Source: Atrina japonica
Taxonomy: Eukaryota > Mollusca > Bivalvia > Pterioida > Pinnidae
DNA length: 64,000 nt
Direction: 5' to 3'
Assembly: GCA_030159075.1 (NCBI GenBank)
Contig: BROG01000940.1
Location: 62,001 to 126,000, forward strand
Below the pieces are notes generated by a model that did not search any database, was not told the origin of the DNA, and saw only the letters and a program-made list of their open reading frames with translations. Below are positions 33,338 to 45,436 of the stretch, one piece after another; positions within the stretch are counted from its first letter, which is position 1, and each line of letters begins with the position of its first letter. A program made the position numbers and the translations under genes.

Positions 33338-34375
33338 TTTTTAGCTCACCTGGCTATAGCCAGGGTGAGCTTTTGCCATCGCTTTGTGTCTGTCATCCAT
33401 CCATCTGTCTGTCGTCCATCCTTTTGGCATAAACTTTTCATTCAAAGATCTTCTCTTAAACTACTGAGCCAACTGGAACCAAACTTGGTCACAATAGTCT
33501 TTGGGTGGTCCCGTGTAAAAGAGGTGTTTTTCAGGTTCGCACCTCATCTAAGATAGCTGCCAACAGGGAACATAATTTAACATTGGACCCTATGGAAAAC
33601 GCATTTACAGATCTTTTTCTCTGGAACTACTATCCCAATAGAAACCATCTTGGTCATAATGGTTGTTGGATGGAACCATTTAAAAAATGTGTCCAGCAGG
33701 TCCAGGTGCTATCCAAGATGGCCACCAGCAGGAAACATAGATTAACATTGTACCATATGGGAACAGTTTCAAAGATCTTTTCCTCTGAAACTACAGAGCC
33801 AATTGGAACCAAATTTTGACACAAATGTCTTTGAGTGGACCCGTGTATAAAAGGTGTTTTTCAGGTTTACACCTCATTCAAGATGGCCACCAGCAGGGAA
33901 CATAATTTAACATTGGACCCTATTTGAAAACGCATTTACAGATCTTTTTCTCTGGAACTACTATCCCAATTGAAACCAAACTTGGTCATAATGGTCCTTG
34001 GATGGACCCATTTAAAAAATATGTATGGCAGGTCCAGGTGCTATCCAAGATGGCTGCCAGCAGGAAACATAGATTAACATTGTACCATATGGGAACACTT
34101 TCAAAGATCTTTTCCTCTGAAACTACTGAGGTATTTGGAACCAAACCTGGTCACAATAGTCTTTGGGTGGTCCTGTGTAAAAAAAAATGTTTTTTGAGGT
34201 TCGCCACCAGCAGGGAACATAATTTAACATTGGACACTATGAGAAAATACATTAATATTAATATTAAATGGAAGCATATAAAAAAGATGTCTGGCAGGTG
34301 CTCCACTTCTCATCCAAGATGGTTGCCAGCAGGGAACAAATTTTAACATTGGACCCTATAGGAAAGTACATTTAG
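33338..34375 (+). repeat. AGCTCACCTGGC-type mollusc repeat with 331-bp internal duplication
   Basis: Starts with a hairpin, TTAGCTCACCTGGCTATAGC then CAGGGTGAGCTTTT, followed by the typical GAGCCAACTGGAACCAAACT and CAAGATGGCCACCAGCAGG blocks. Blocks at 33542 and 33872 are repeated at about 331-bp spacing, each made of two related ~165-bp halves; a third, shorter round follows to 34375. Confidence 0.8.
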
Positions 34376-34613
34376 AGATCATATTTTATTTTATTGGTTC
34401 CCAGAAAGTTTGGACTCTCGGAGGTGCTAGAGCATATAATATAACAGTATATAATATAACAGTATGTAATGTGCCTTTTACTTAAATTCTAATTAGGCAA
34501 TTGAGCTACTAAATTTCTGGATAACGTTTTTAACACACAATACAAGACAAGACAGACATCACAATCACACCCTCCTTTCTTACTATCGTTTCAGTTTTCT
34601 CATGCATATTGCA

Positions 34614-34954
34614 TGTTTCCATTGTATTTTTTTTTTTTTTTATTGTTGTTTAACGTCCCACTCAAGAATATTTCACTCATATGGAGACGTCACCAATGCC
34701 GGTGAAGGGCTTCAAATTTTGGCCTATGCTCGACACCTATGGCCATTGAGCAGTGAGGGTTCTTTAACGTGCAGACACTCACTGTGACACGGGACCTCGG
34801 TTTTTACTGTCTCAGTCCGAAGGACAGGAGCGTATCCGGGTTGGTAACCATTTCACATACTTCCCCGCCCAATTCGAGGATCGAACCCTGGTCGCATTGG
34901 TGAAAAGCGAGTGCGCTAACCACTGCGCTACCCGGACACCCTGTTTCCATTGTA
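34614..34954 (-). mobile_element. Full SINE-B copy with a tRNA-Glu-like head, 13-bp target-site duplication
   Basis: SINE at 34627-34941 flanked by the perfect direct repeat TGTTTCCATTGTA. Read in reverse: head GGGTAGCGCAGTGGTTAGCG ... CGCTTTTCACCAATGCG ... GGGTTCGATCCTCG, close to tRNA-Glu (TTC anticodon position), then the same body and GGGACGTTAAACAACAATA tail as the copies at 28203 and 63061, ending in a 5'-side T run (poly-A on the element's strand). Confidence 0.92.
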
Positions 34955-35363
34955 AATATAATTATAATATACTTTGTACATTACCATTTGAAACAATGTT
35001 ACCTGTACCTTCAATTTGATAATACATATTAATTCAAAACAAACAGATTCCTAATTACTATGGATGATGGAAGCACAGAGCACTCGTAACTGCAGTATCA
35101 TGGGGTTAAGAAAATATAGTTTCTAATATAGCAACACCTCCTATTAAATATTTCCATTTCTCCTCTTACTTTATACTTACACTTTTCAATTTCATAGTAT
35201 GTTCTTAATTGAGATTTTATTTCTTCAAACTCCAACACTTTATTAAAAAATCTTTTTTTTGTAGATATAATCTTTAATAAATATTATACAGGTGTTGAAT
35301 GCCTTATATTTTTTACCAGTTTTTAGAAATAATATATCTATTAGCGTGAAAGCAAAATATATT

Positions 35364-35443
35364 CATTATTATTATTATAATTATTATTACTATTATTATT
35401 ATTGTCATTATTATTATTATTATCATTATTATTATTATTATTA
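35364..35443. repeat. (ATT)n microsatellite
   Basis: ATT/TTA trinucleotides with TTGTCATTA and TATCATTA interruptions. Confidence 0.95.
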
Positions 35444-35560
35444 ACCCAGTCTTTTATGTCATTCCGTAGTCTTTTACTCAATGACATTTATCCCCCCAAA
35501 AATTTGAAAGGGACATTATTGGAAATTTCATTAAGTGATCTGTAAGAATAAATTCTTCCA

Positions 35561-35738
35561 AAACTATCAAGCATGTCTTTTTCAGTAAATGTATGTATAC
35601 AAACTATCAAGCATGTCTTGTACAGTATGTATACAAACTATCAAGCATGTCTTTTACAGTATGTATACAAGCTATCAAGCATGTCTTTTACAGTATGTAT
35701 ACAAACTATCAAGCATGTCTTTTACAGTATGTATACCT
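35561..35738. repeat. 34-bp tandem repeat, 5 copies
   Basis: AAACTATCAAGCATGTCTTT and TACAGTATGTATAC, nearly identical between copies except the first. Confidence 0.95.
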
Positions 35739-36227
35739 TTTTCAAACCAAGATTTATAGAACACTGAATTTCCACCAATTTTTATTTTTGAATTCTTCCA
35801 TAAAGGAATATTTAAATAGTTTGTTTCTGAAAATTGACATTGCCAAGTAATTTCAAAAGATTCTGCTAAATAATCAAGTACTTCTTTCCAGAATAAATTT
35901 TTAGTGTGAGCAGTCAATTTTATTTATAGTAACATCATCTAGTCTTGGTAGAAATATAATTAGGTGTGTAAACTTTGGCAGTAATAAAGTTTTTACAACA
36001 GTTATTTTCCAATAGTTGTAATATTTCTTTTTGACCACTGACTTATTTCTTTTTAAATTTTATTAATTTTATCATCAAAATTTATTTTTTCAGTGTCATT
36101 TAAGTTTACATTGAACTGACTTCCTAATATATTGAAAGGTTCATTACTCCATTTTAAATTGTATTCTGGGCAATGCATATCACTGCTATTTATTTTAGAT
36201 CCTATTCAGTCTGCTTTTGTCAATATT
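35739..36227. other. Intergenic, nothing recognised
   Basis: Very AT-rich unique sequence. Confidence 0.5.
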
Positions 36228-36459
36228 TGGCTTTAACAAGAGTTATCTCCCATTTCTGTACTCTGCAAGTGATCCCAGAATCAATATTTGCTGTTAAATG
36301 TTGTGTTTTCTTTCTCTGAGAGTACAAGAATTATCTCCCATTTCTGTATCTGCATGTGATCCTAGAATCAATATTTGCTTTTAAATGTTGAGATGTTTTC
36401 TCCCTCTGGCAACACAAGGATGGCAGCACTTGACTTATCTCTCATTTTTATAATTTATA
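36228..36459. repeat. 91-bp TTATCTCCC repeat, part left of the transposon
   Basis: Two and a half units with ATCAATATTTGCTGTTAAAT and ATCTCCCATTTCTGTA; interrupted at about 36460 by the Tc1-like element and resumed at 37560. Confidence 0.85.
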
Positions 36460-37548
36460 CTAACAGAAAAAAGAAACTGTAGTTTAGTAATTTCATTTAT
36501 AGATTCATATACAAAATATTATGTTGCATTATGTATATTATTATTTTATAAAATGCATTGTCTTTCAATTCAGACATCAAATCACGGATTATGTCCATTA
36601 TTGTTGATACCAACAGCCTCTGAAAATAAGGGGGGTGCAAAAACGTTTCACAAGTTTAATAGCGTGTATGACCACCATTTGCTCTGATGCTTTCTTCACA
36701 CCTACAATGCATTGAATGAATCAGGTTATGCAGAAACGCCTTGGGAATGTTCCGCCATCTGCACAATAAAGACCGACACAAAGCATCCTACGTAGCAGGG
36801 AGGTTTGGCTCTTGATGTATGCATCGTTCCATTTTATCCACTGCTGCCGAGATAAAATTTTGACTCGTCTGTAAACAGAACTTCCACCCAATCTTTGTTA
36901 TTGAAACAACAATACCTCCTAAACTATGCTAAACTTGGAACACAGTGACATCCGAGCAGAACAGGACAGGTAGCAGGATGTCGAGAACGTATGTTGGTCT
37001 CTCGCAATCTGTTCCTTGTGGTATGAAGACTCATCTGTCGATGCCTGGGGATGCTTCTAGCAGTCAGAGAAGTTGATAGAAATCAATTACGCAAATGTGA
37101 ACATCCTGATCATGGGCGGTCCTGAACGGTGCCAGTTTGCTGATATCGTCTCCATAAAGCATTTACAGTGTTAGTATGAACTCCGAACTGCCTTGCCACA
37201 TTGCTTTGAGACATTCCAGCTTCCAGCATCCCAATAGCATACAAACATGTGAGCATCTCTCAATCAAAATTTTATTAAACCAATGTTTTTTTGTTTCAAT
37301 ACATTCAATACTGTCAGTGAATGCAAGAAATTCTAATCAACTACTAACCATGTGTCACTTAGACTCGAAACTCCAGAAAAGCATAAATTAGAAAAAAGCG
37401 AAAATATTTAACAAATTGAGTACTCAAACACGCGTTTAATATATTAAACTATGCCTTTAAGAATAAAGAGCGATCGAAGAATATTTTTTATGTTTTTATT
37501 TAACTTTAAGTATACACAGTATACAGTTTCTTTTTTCCACTACAGTAG
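36460..37548 (-). mobile_element. Tc1-like transposon, decayed and internally deleted
   Basis: Inverted ends share GAAAAAAGAAACTGTA (left 36465-36480; right in reverse, about 37521-37537). The minus strand at 37120-37250 translates to a Tc1-type helix-turn-helix region (SQSNVARQFGVHTNTVNALW, then RRYQQTGTVQDRP, followed by a stop where Arg is usual). FTDESKF at about 36850-36875 is the first catalytic Asp region. Several stops and frame breaks follow, and the second Asp (DNARPH-like) and last acidic residue are not found, so it is inactive. It sits within the 91-bp repeat array. Confidence 0.85.
36600..37262 (-). pseudogene. Tc1/mariner transposase remnant
   Basis: Discontinuous coding remnant inside the element: N-terminal DNA-binding domain, a middle block with HRQMSLHTTRNRLRE, and DESKF, separated by in-frame stops (for example CGA to TGA after QDRP). 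The C-terminal third appears missing or replaced. Confidence 0.8.
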
Positions 37549-37559
37549 TACAATGTATA

Positions 37560-38110
37560 TAAGTGATTACAGAATCAATATTTGCTGTTAAATGTTGAAA
37601 TGTGTTCTCCCTCTGACAGCACAAGAGTTATCTCCGATTTTAGTAATTTATAAATGACCCTATAATCAATATTTGCTGTTAAATGTTGAAATGTGTTCTC
37701 CCTCTGACAGCACAAGAGTTATCTCCCATTTTAGTAATTTATAAATGACCCTATAATCAATATTTGCTGTTAAATGTTGAAATGTGTTCTCCCTCTGACA
37801 GCACAAGAGTTATCTCCCATAAAATAAGTGACCCCAGAATCAATATTTTCTGTTGAATTTTTAGATGTTACGGTCAGCTTAATGCACATCACTCTACATC
37901 ACAGACAGGTAAGTCATCTCTCTCTCTCTCTCTCTCTCTGACAGCACAAGAATTATCTCCCATTTTAGTAATTTAGAAATGACCCCTAGAATCAATATTT
38001 GCTGTTAAATGTTAAGATGTGTTCTCCTTCTGACAGCACAAGAGTTATCTCCCATCAAATAAATGACACCCCCCCCTCCAGAATCAATATTTGCTGTTAA
38101 ATGTTGAGGT
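37560..38110. repeat. 91-bp TTATCTCCC repeat, main block
   Basis: ACAAGAGTTATCTCCCATTT starts at 37621, 37712 and 37803 (exactly 91 bp apart), then more diverged units after a short (CT) run at 37918-37939. The unit ends in a CTCCCTCTGACAG pyrimidine block. Confidence 0.95.
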
Positions 38111-38584
38111 GTTTTCTCTCTCAAACTGCTTTTTATTGTATTCCTACACGGTTAATCACACTTTAATAGCTCTTTTTGTGAACTAGTTAGTGGTCAAGAG
38201 TCACAATGGCTTTCTAACACTTTAGGCCAGTCTATGTGTAGTTACCATAATATTTGTTCTGTAGATTACAAAGTTTTATAATGGATTGTAATGGAGGACA
38301 TCTCTAACTATTCTCAGTTCTGCTTGGCTAAATAGCGATATACACAAATAAACAAAATCTGAAATCAATGACAGATTTTTAGTAACCAGAGAAAAACAGA
38401 TTTATTACTAAAACAGAAAGTCAATACACATGTATCAAATAGTAAATACCAGATACATATATATTTTTTTGATTTCTAAAACTTGAAGTGTTTGATCAAC
38501 TGAAATTGATACATTTCAATATGGCAGAAAATAAACAGATCTGTTCTATATAAAAGCATGGGTAATACACTGGTAGCTATATTG
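38111..38584. other. Intergenic, nothing recognised
   Basis: AT-rich unique sequence. Confidence 0.5.
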
Positions 38585-39614
38585 TACAGCTGGCTTGGTT
38601 GTTTGTTGGTAGACACAGGAATATATAACTGACTTGATTGTTTGTCTATAGACACAGGAATAGATAACTGACTTGATTGTTTGTCTATAGACACAGGAAC
38701 AGATAACTGACTTGATTGTTTGTCAGTAGACACAGGAACAGATAACTGGCTTGGTTGTTTGTCTATAGACACAGGAATAGATAACTGACTTGATTGTTTG
38801 TCAGTAGACACAGGAATAGATAACTGGCTTGGTTTTTTTGTCTATAGACACAGGAATAGATAACTGACTTGACTGTTTGTCAGTAGACACAGGAATAGAT
38901 AACTGGCTTGGTTGTTTGTCTATAGACACAGGAATAGATAACTGACTTGATTGTTTGTCAGTAGACACAGGAATAGATAACTGGCTTGGTTGTTTGTCTA
39001 TAGACACAGGGACAGATATCTGACTTGATTGTTTGTCAGTAGACACAGTAATAGATAACTGACTTGATTGTTTGTCAGTAGACACAGTAATAGATAACTG
39101 ACTTGATTGTTTGTCAGTAGACACAGGAATAGATAACTGACTTGATTGTTTGTCAATAGACACAGGAATAGATAACTGGCTTGGTTGTTTGTCAATAGAC
39201 ACAGGGACAGATAACTGACTTGATTATTTGCCAGTAGACACAGGAATAGATATAAATGGCTTGGTTGTTTGTCAGTAGACACAGGAAAAGATAACTGGCT
39301 TGATTGTTTGTCTGTATACATAGAGTAACAGATAACTGACTTGATTGTTTGTCTGTATACATAGAGTAACAGATAACTGACTTGATTGTTTGTCTGTATA
39401 CATAGAGTAACAGATAACTGACTTGATTGTTTGTCTGTAGACACAGGGACAGATAACTGACTTGATTGTTTGTCTGTATACATAGAGTAACAGATAACTG
39501 ACTTGATTGTTTGCCTATAGACCCAGGGACAGATATCTGACTTGATTGTTTGTCTGTAGACACAGGAATAGATAACTGACTTGATTGTTTGTCTATAGAC
39601 ACAGGGACAGATAA
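38585..39614. repeat. 39-bp minisatellite with 78-bp dimers
   Basis: About 26 copies of ACAGGAATAGATAACTGACT and TGATTGTTTGTCTATAGAC. Between about 38700 and 39010 two variants alternate (GACTTGATTG with TCAGTAG; GGCTTGGTTG with TCTATAG), giving 78-bp dimers. As 39 is a multiple of 3, the minus strand has repetitive open frames (DKQSSQLSIPVST); not genes. Confidence 0.96.
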
Positions 39615-39826
39615 ATAATCAGAAATATGGAAACTATTGCTCATTTACAGAAAACTTCAGAAATATAGAAAAATTGTTTTGAGTACTTGAGTAGAAAGTA
39701 TTTATTCATTTTATACATGAAAATCATAAGTGTGACTAAAAATTGCTCATACAAATGATGAAATATTGTATGGTGATTTGTAGTAAATGGAATCCAGAAG
39801 TTTTACAAACGACTACTGTACACATT

Positions 39827-40126
39827 GAAAGTCAAAATAACATGCGGAAATATCCACATTTACAATATAAAGACAAAATAACATGTGGAAGTATCTGCAT
39901 TTACAATATAAAGTCAAAATATCATGTGGAAATATCCACATTTGCAATATAAAGTCAAAATATCATGTGGAAATATCCATATTTAAAATATAAAGTCAGA
40001 ATAACACATGGAAATATCCGCATTTACAATATAAAGTAAAATAAATCATGTGGAAATATCCACATTTACAATATAAAGTCAAAATAACATGTGGAAATAT
40101 CCGCATTTACAACATAAAGTTAAAAT
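39827..40126. repeat. 41-bp minisatellite with a palindromic core
   Basis: Seven copies of CATGTGGAAATATCCACATT and TACAATATAAAGTCAAAATAA. ATGTGGAAATATCCACAT in the unit is an inverted repeat able to form a hairpin. Confidence 0.95.
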
Positions 40127-40206
40127 ACATGTATCAAAATAAAGTCTTATTTTAATTATATCTTCACTTGTATCGTTAGCAGACAAAGATTAAATGGTGA
40201 ATAAAA

Positions 40207-40440
40207 GAGGGGCCTCCATGGCTGAGTGATCAGAGAATTACGCTTTAACCATGAAGTCTCTCACTTCTTGTCAGCCCCGCTGGATCCTAAGCCAATCTTT
40301 GTGAGGAAGTTTGCCAGCTTACTTATGGAAGGCTGGTGGTCTCTCCTCTTCCACATTGTAACCGGGTTCATTCCTCCACCATTTAAAAATGGCCATCACC
40401 AGGTAACTGAAAAATTAGTGAGTGTGGCGTAAAACACTTC
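40207..40440 (+). mobile_element. Full MetaSINE
   Basis: tRNA-like head GGGGCCTCCATGGCTGAGTG with CATGAAGTCTCTCACTTC, a middle with GAAGGCTGGTGGTCTCTCCT, and a Meta-type 3' core (GGCCATCACCAGGTAACTG then AAAAATTAGTGAGTGTGGCG). The 3' core and the end GTGGCGTAAAAC are the hallmark I associate with the MetaSINE superfamily. An open frame of 68 codons inside is not a gene. Confidence 0.85.
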
Positions 40441-40450
40441 AAAATTTATA

Positions 40451-40566
40451 AATAAAATCTTTTGATATGTTCCCTGGATACAATTAATAAAATCTTTTGA
40501 TATGTTCCCTGGATACAATTAATAAAATCTTTTGATATGCTCCCTGGATGCAATTAATAAAATTTT
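40451..40566. repeat. 35-bp tandem repeat at the SINE 3' end
   Basis: AATAAAATCTTTTGATATGT and TCCCTGGATACAATT start at 40451, 40486, 40521 and 40556. It begins ten bases after the MetaSINE tail. Confidence 0.95.
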
Positions 40567-41218
40567 AATTTATAATATTCAAATCAAATGGAGCCATAAA
40601 TACCAGCTGATGTTCATCTTACCCTCAAGGCAAATGTCTTCACATTTTTTGGAGTTGTACCTCTTAACATTCAGAGCTGTGTAATTATTATAATGGAAAT
40701 AAATAGATTTATAATGTATGTTGTAAAAATTTGACGGGCTTATGGTATATAATAATTTTTAGTAATCCGTATTATGGTATACATGTATATCTAGATTCAG
40801 TAATCCGTGTTATGAGGGCCTCGATCGCCAGGGGTATTGTGGTGCCACATTAAACCCTGACGTCTCTAAACTTTTGTCAGTGTGCTTTTGAGTCTCATTG
40901 TCAGCTTAATTAAGCTGATTCCATGGCGATGAGTTGTAGTTGACCTGTAGGGGATGTCTTGTGTTTTTACAGGTATATTGAGGTCCATTTCAATTCTGTC
41001 AATAGAAAACAAACAGCTGGTGGAATATTTGGGGTAATATCATATTAAGCAGTGTGAGTGGCTGACTACTTTCTATTCAGGGAGACATTGCTGATTTCTA
41101 GCTACACACGAAGTTCAGTTATATTGTTTTGCTGGCTACTTCACATAAGTCTCCAGCTCCATAAACTATTGAAAAGGGCTGACTTAAAAACTGTTGAAAA
41201 CTGGCAGTTTTGCAGTTG
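40567..41218. other. Intergenic, nothing recognised
   Basis: Unique; a short GTAATCCGTRTTATG motif occurs twice (about 40760 and 40800). Confidence 0.5.
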
Positions 41219-41437
41219 TAGGAAACCTGTTGTCTTTTCTAAGGTATATTGAGATAGGGTTTAGTTCTCCATGACATCTTTCAGAAAACCTGTTGTCTTT
41301 TGAGTTGCAGGAAACCTGTTGTCTTTTCTTCAGGTATACTGAGATGCGGTTTAGTTCTCCATGACATTTTTCAGAAAACCTGTTGTCTTTCGAGTTGCAG
41401 GAAATCTGTTGTCTTTTCTCAGGTATATTGAGAATGG
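41219..41437. repeat. ~90-bp tandem repeat
   Basis: Two and a half copies containing GGAAACCTGTTGTCTTTTCT, AGGTATATTGAGATAGGG and TTTAGTTCTCCATGACAT. A separated copy lies at 41712-41800. Confidence 0.9.
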
Positions 41438-41711
41438 ATTTTGTTCTTTACCATAAGTTGGAGGAATCCTGTTGTCTTATCCAGATACTGCAGAATCAGA
41501 AAATTTCATTGTGTTTTTAATTTTGCTTATTTCATTGATTTTATTTATCAACAAAATTTAAACCATGACAAAATTTTACATATATTATACTTAGTAATAG
41601 TAAAAGATTCCTTTAGACAGGTTTAGGTATTTCTACAAAATTTAATGTTGACGAATTTGTTCTAGTTTTTAAAACAGTGAAATTTTAGCCCCATGAAATT
41701 TTCTGATTCTA

Positions 41712-41800
41712 CAATGTATTGAGACTGGGTTTAGTTTTCCACCATGGGTTTCAGAAAACCTATTGTCTTTTCTCATGTATATTGAGACCGGGTTTAGTTC
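41712..41800. repeat. Detached copy of the ~90-bp repeat
   Basis: TGTATTGAGACTGGGTTTAG then TTTTCCACCATGGGTTTCAG and AAAACCTATTGTCTTTTCTC, same family as 41219-41437. Confidence 0.8.
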
Positions 41801-43149
41801 AATGAAATTGAAATTTTGTTTAACTTATCAAGTAAAATAAATATAAATGATGAATAAAGATTTGACGCTGTAGTACCCAACATACAAATAGCCATCTTAG
41901 AAAGATCAGGTTTAGGTTGATGTGTGTTAAATGTCCTTCCATCATTCTGTGTAAGTACAATTTACAGTATTATGCTGTATAGCTATACAGATAAAGGTCA
42001 GCCAGTTTGAGCATCTCTTACTTATATTATGCATTCGTGATATTTATGACAGACCACTGAATTTCCAATAGGGCACCTGCATGTGTCCCGAATAAATAGT
42101 TCTGATGGTCATGGAGGACATATTTTATTTACAAATATAACACCAAAAACTTTGTTTTTGTTTACTTTTATCTTCTAAAGTTAATACCAATGTAAAACCA
42201 CCATTGTCACTTACTTATAAAAGGTTTACAGCTTTATATATTAATGATGGCCAGATAACCAAGTGGGTGTATTAAGTATAATAATCTTCTAAATCAGTAC
42301 ATACACTCTGACTGAACTTCCCGAGCTGTGTTTGTGTTGGTTTTGGGAGTTGACTTCCTACACATTGTGTTGGTTTAAATCTAAACATATTATGAAGATG
42401 ACAGACAGAGATGACCATTGGTTACTTACATTCCTTATGTACTTCTTAAGTGCTATTAAGTACCCTTGCGTCAATGTTACAGTATAGCCCGAGGTGTTCA
42501 GAATGGATGATTCATTGTATTTTAAGTCTGTTCAAACACACTGCAGGTTTTAATACATTTAAAAGGATACATGTATTTCATATGTACTTCTCTGCATGGA
42601 TGCATTTTCTTTGTCACTTTTGAAGTGTTTAAATCTTTGTTTATTAACTCTGAGTGCTGTAATCGGCAGTCACCTAAGGCAATGTGTATGTTTTTGAGCA
42701 AGAGGGGAAATTGGGATTACTTGAAGAATCATTGGTAATAGGAAATTTGACTTGGGAAATTGTGTATTTTAATCAGTTTAATATAAGACAACGTGACTAT
42801 CTGTATGTGACATTTCTGTTTTGTTGTCTGGACGGACTTACTAAAAGTAGTGGATCTTCTTACATTTTGTGGCAAATAATTATAGTACATATTATATCTG
42901 GATACAAAAGTCTGAAGCGGGAGAAATTAACATGAGTATAGTTAAGGTAAACTTATCAACATTTTAATTTTGTAAATTTTTTTGTCTACAGATATCATAC
43001 ATATTGTTAGATATAGTACAAATGTCTACATTTTTGTACATGTGTGTTAAATTTTGTACATATATACATTTTGTACACCTATATGTTACTTTTTGTTCAA
43101 GTAAGTGCATATATGTTAATTTTTTTTTTTTAATTTTGAAATGCATTTT
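41801..43149. other. Intergenic, nothing recognised
   Basis: The longest stretch without an array in the middle of the window. No exon with good splice sites and conserved-looking translation was found on either strand. Confidence 0.5.
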
Positions 43150-43387
43150 ATGCCACACTCAACAATTTTTCAGTTTTCAGTTCAATTTTTAATGATGAAG
43201 GAGATAACCTCGTTACAATGTACCTAGGAAGTGACCACTGGCATTTGGCAAGAAAAGAGGCAAACTTGCTCACAAAATTCATATAAGCTTAGGTTCCAGT
43301 GGGACTCGAACCTGCACTGACCAGAAGTAATTTAGAGACTTCAGGGTTCAAAGCATGATGTTCTAACCACTTAGCCACAGAGGCCCC
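43150..43387 (-). mobile_element. Full MetaSINE
   Basis: Reverse copy: begins with the 3' core (GCCACACTCAACAATTTTTC) and ends with the tRNA-like head (GTGGGACTCGAACCTGCACT; CACTTAGCCACAGAGGCCCC). In sense the head reads GGGGCCTCTGTGGCTAAGTG, with B box GGTTCGAGTCC. Confidence 0.85.
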
Positions 43388-43775
43388 ATTTTATTTTGTT
43401 AATGTTCATGAAAATTTATGTTATAAGGCTGTATACGCACACTGTCATGCTGTATTTGCATGTGAGATAGGGGGCCTATAGATATGACATATGCATTTTT
43501 TTTGTATCAGTATGTATAGAACAATATCATAATTAATATTCAATCATTTAATTCATGGGTCATGTATTCATTTACATGTATTAATCTGTTTATTCCTCTA
43601 TTTTATTTATATTTTTTTTTTTGCTAACTATGTAGATGATGGGATGACAGTTTTATTTTTAAAGATTTTCAAAAGAAATCTTATTAAAACGTGGAACCTG
43701 TTAGACAAAACCTGGCATCTCAGAAAAGCCGAGTAATGGCTCAGTTAAATGTACCACAATGTTAGTACATATAAA

Positions 43776-43896
43776 CTCTGGGCCAATGGTTTCTTCCAGA
43801 GGACATTGGTTGTGACCAGGTTCTGATTTCCTCTGCCATTAAAAACTGACCGCCACCATTTAACTGAAAAATTGTTGAGTGTGACATAAAACAACA
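43776..43896 (+). mobile_element. 5'-truncated MetaSINE
   Basis: Lacks the tRNA head; has CTGACCGCCACCATTTAACT and GAAAAATTGTTGAGTGTGAC, the Meta-type core, ending ATAAAACAACAATTA. Confidence 0.8.
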
Positions 43897-44000
43897 ATTA
43901 AAATCAAGTCATATGAACTCTGAACTTTCAAAATTGTACATTATTGTTATGGGTAGGCCTACTTTTTCACAGAATTTCTTTAAATTTTAATTTACTGATA

Positions 44001-44092
44001 TAAACCCATTCATCCCTAAAGACACATTTGGACTGGCCTAAGTCATTGATTTACAGAAGAGTCCATTGTTTTTCTGGGGATGATGAGTTAAT
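44001..44092 (+). mobile_element. ~90-bp palindromic element
   Basis: TAAACCCATTCATCCCTAAA ... TGGGGATGATGAGTTAAT. Inverted termini with the conserved centre CATTTGGACTGGCCTAAGTC. Confidence 0.8.
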
Positions 44093-44980
44093 TTTTCTGT
44101 CGTAAAATGTTTGTATCAACTGAAAAAATATCATTTGATAATTGTTGCCGTGTTTTAAAAACTGCATCCTCAGTCAAGATGCAAAGCAGGGAAATAGAAA
44201 CTATTAGCATAGTAAAGGGAGATAATTTGTAAAAATGTGAAACCTATTACCAATGTTAAAAAGTGATTAATATTATGATAAAGAAAGATTGGCAGATACT
44301 TGATATTTTTGTGGATTTTAGAGGAATTTTGTAGCTACATGGACAGGACTTTTGTTTTCCTTGATAAAATCAGTGTGCTGTGACAAGATTAATTAGAATC
44401 ATACCTTATACATGGTGCATATTACATCTAGAACAAACAGTATAAAGGCACCTGAAAAAGTAGAACAACAGACAACATGCGAGTAGTATTGTGAGAATTT
44501 TGTTTTATCTGTTTCTGTGATAAACATGTCATTTTCATTAGTATGAGTTTTTCAACTCCTTTCCCCAATCTATCAAAACATAATTTGAAGGGCTCTGGGA
44601 AATGTGACATAAGCAATTTATTTCTACCATGCATGTTGTACTTTTACCAGTGCACAATTCATTTACAAATGTATAGCCCAATTCTATGGAGCACAGTTGT
44701 TGCCACAATGATTGATAACGTTTTTGAGAATATGAACTACTGTAAAATGAGATGTATTTGCGCATGTTTAATATTTGGAATTTTCAAATGAAGACATAAA
44801 TGTTAGGTACGTGAAAACTGGCTACAGAGTATTTACACAAACATTCAAAAACTCATTTTCAAATCACCAAGTTAAAATGCAAAAGGACCCTAAATATTGT
44901 CCAAGTCAAATAAAAAAAATTGCATTATGAGAGAATCAATTTCACATACACTCACATATTGTCTTACAGATGCTCACATT
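44093..44980. other. Intergenic, nothing recognised
   Basis: Unique AT-rich sequence with one AAAGGGAGATAAT motif at about 44216. Confidence 0.5.
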
Positions 44981-45075
44981 CTCTCTCTCTCTGTCTCTCT
45001 CTCTCAGTCTCTCTCTCTCTCTCTGTCTGTCTGTCTCTCTGTCTGTCTGTCTCTCGCTCTCTCTCTCTCTCTCTC
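44981..45075. repeat. (CT)n microsatellite with CTGT interruptions
   Basis: TCTCTCTCTC interspersed with TGTCTGTCTG. Confidence 0.96.
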
Positions 45076-45436
45076 ATATTCATTTTGTGGGATATTGAAC
45101 CAGAAAATGGAGACTATATTTATAGCCCCTCTGAAGTATAATTATAAAGCAATCTATTATTCCTGAGCATTAAAGTGGAACATCTGAAGGTCGTCATCCA
45201 GTGATAACAACAAAAGCTCCGTCAGTTTATGACAAATCAATTTCTTTGAACACAAATTGACTTTATGATTGTATTTTAATTACATGCCAACACGTGAGCC
45301 TTAGAACTCTGGTTATCCTGAGCTATTGAATTTTCCAAATCAACGTTTTGTTTACAGTCCTATGATGAACTTCATGTATGAGGGCATCTTTGCATAGCTA
45401 TTCAAAATGGAAATACCAATTTCTCTATAATACATT

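Noticed and set aside
34860..34941. tRNA-Glu gene on the minus strand
   Set aside because: Part of a SINE bounded by a target-site duplication; the acceptor arm is not complementary.
38476..39644. Minus-strand Ser/Gln-rich repeat protein (DKQSSQLSIPVST units)
   Set aside because: 39-bp minisatellite artefact; overlapping frames are open in other registers.
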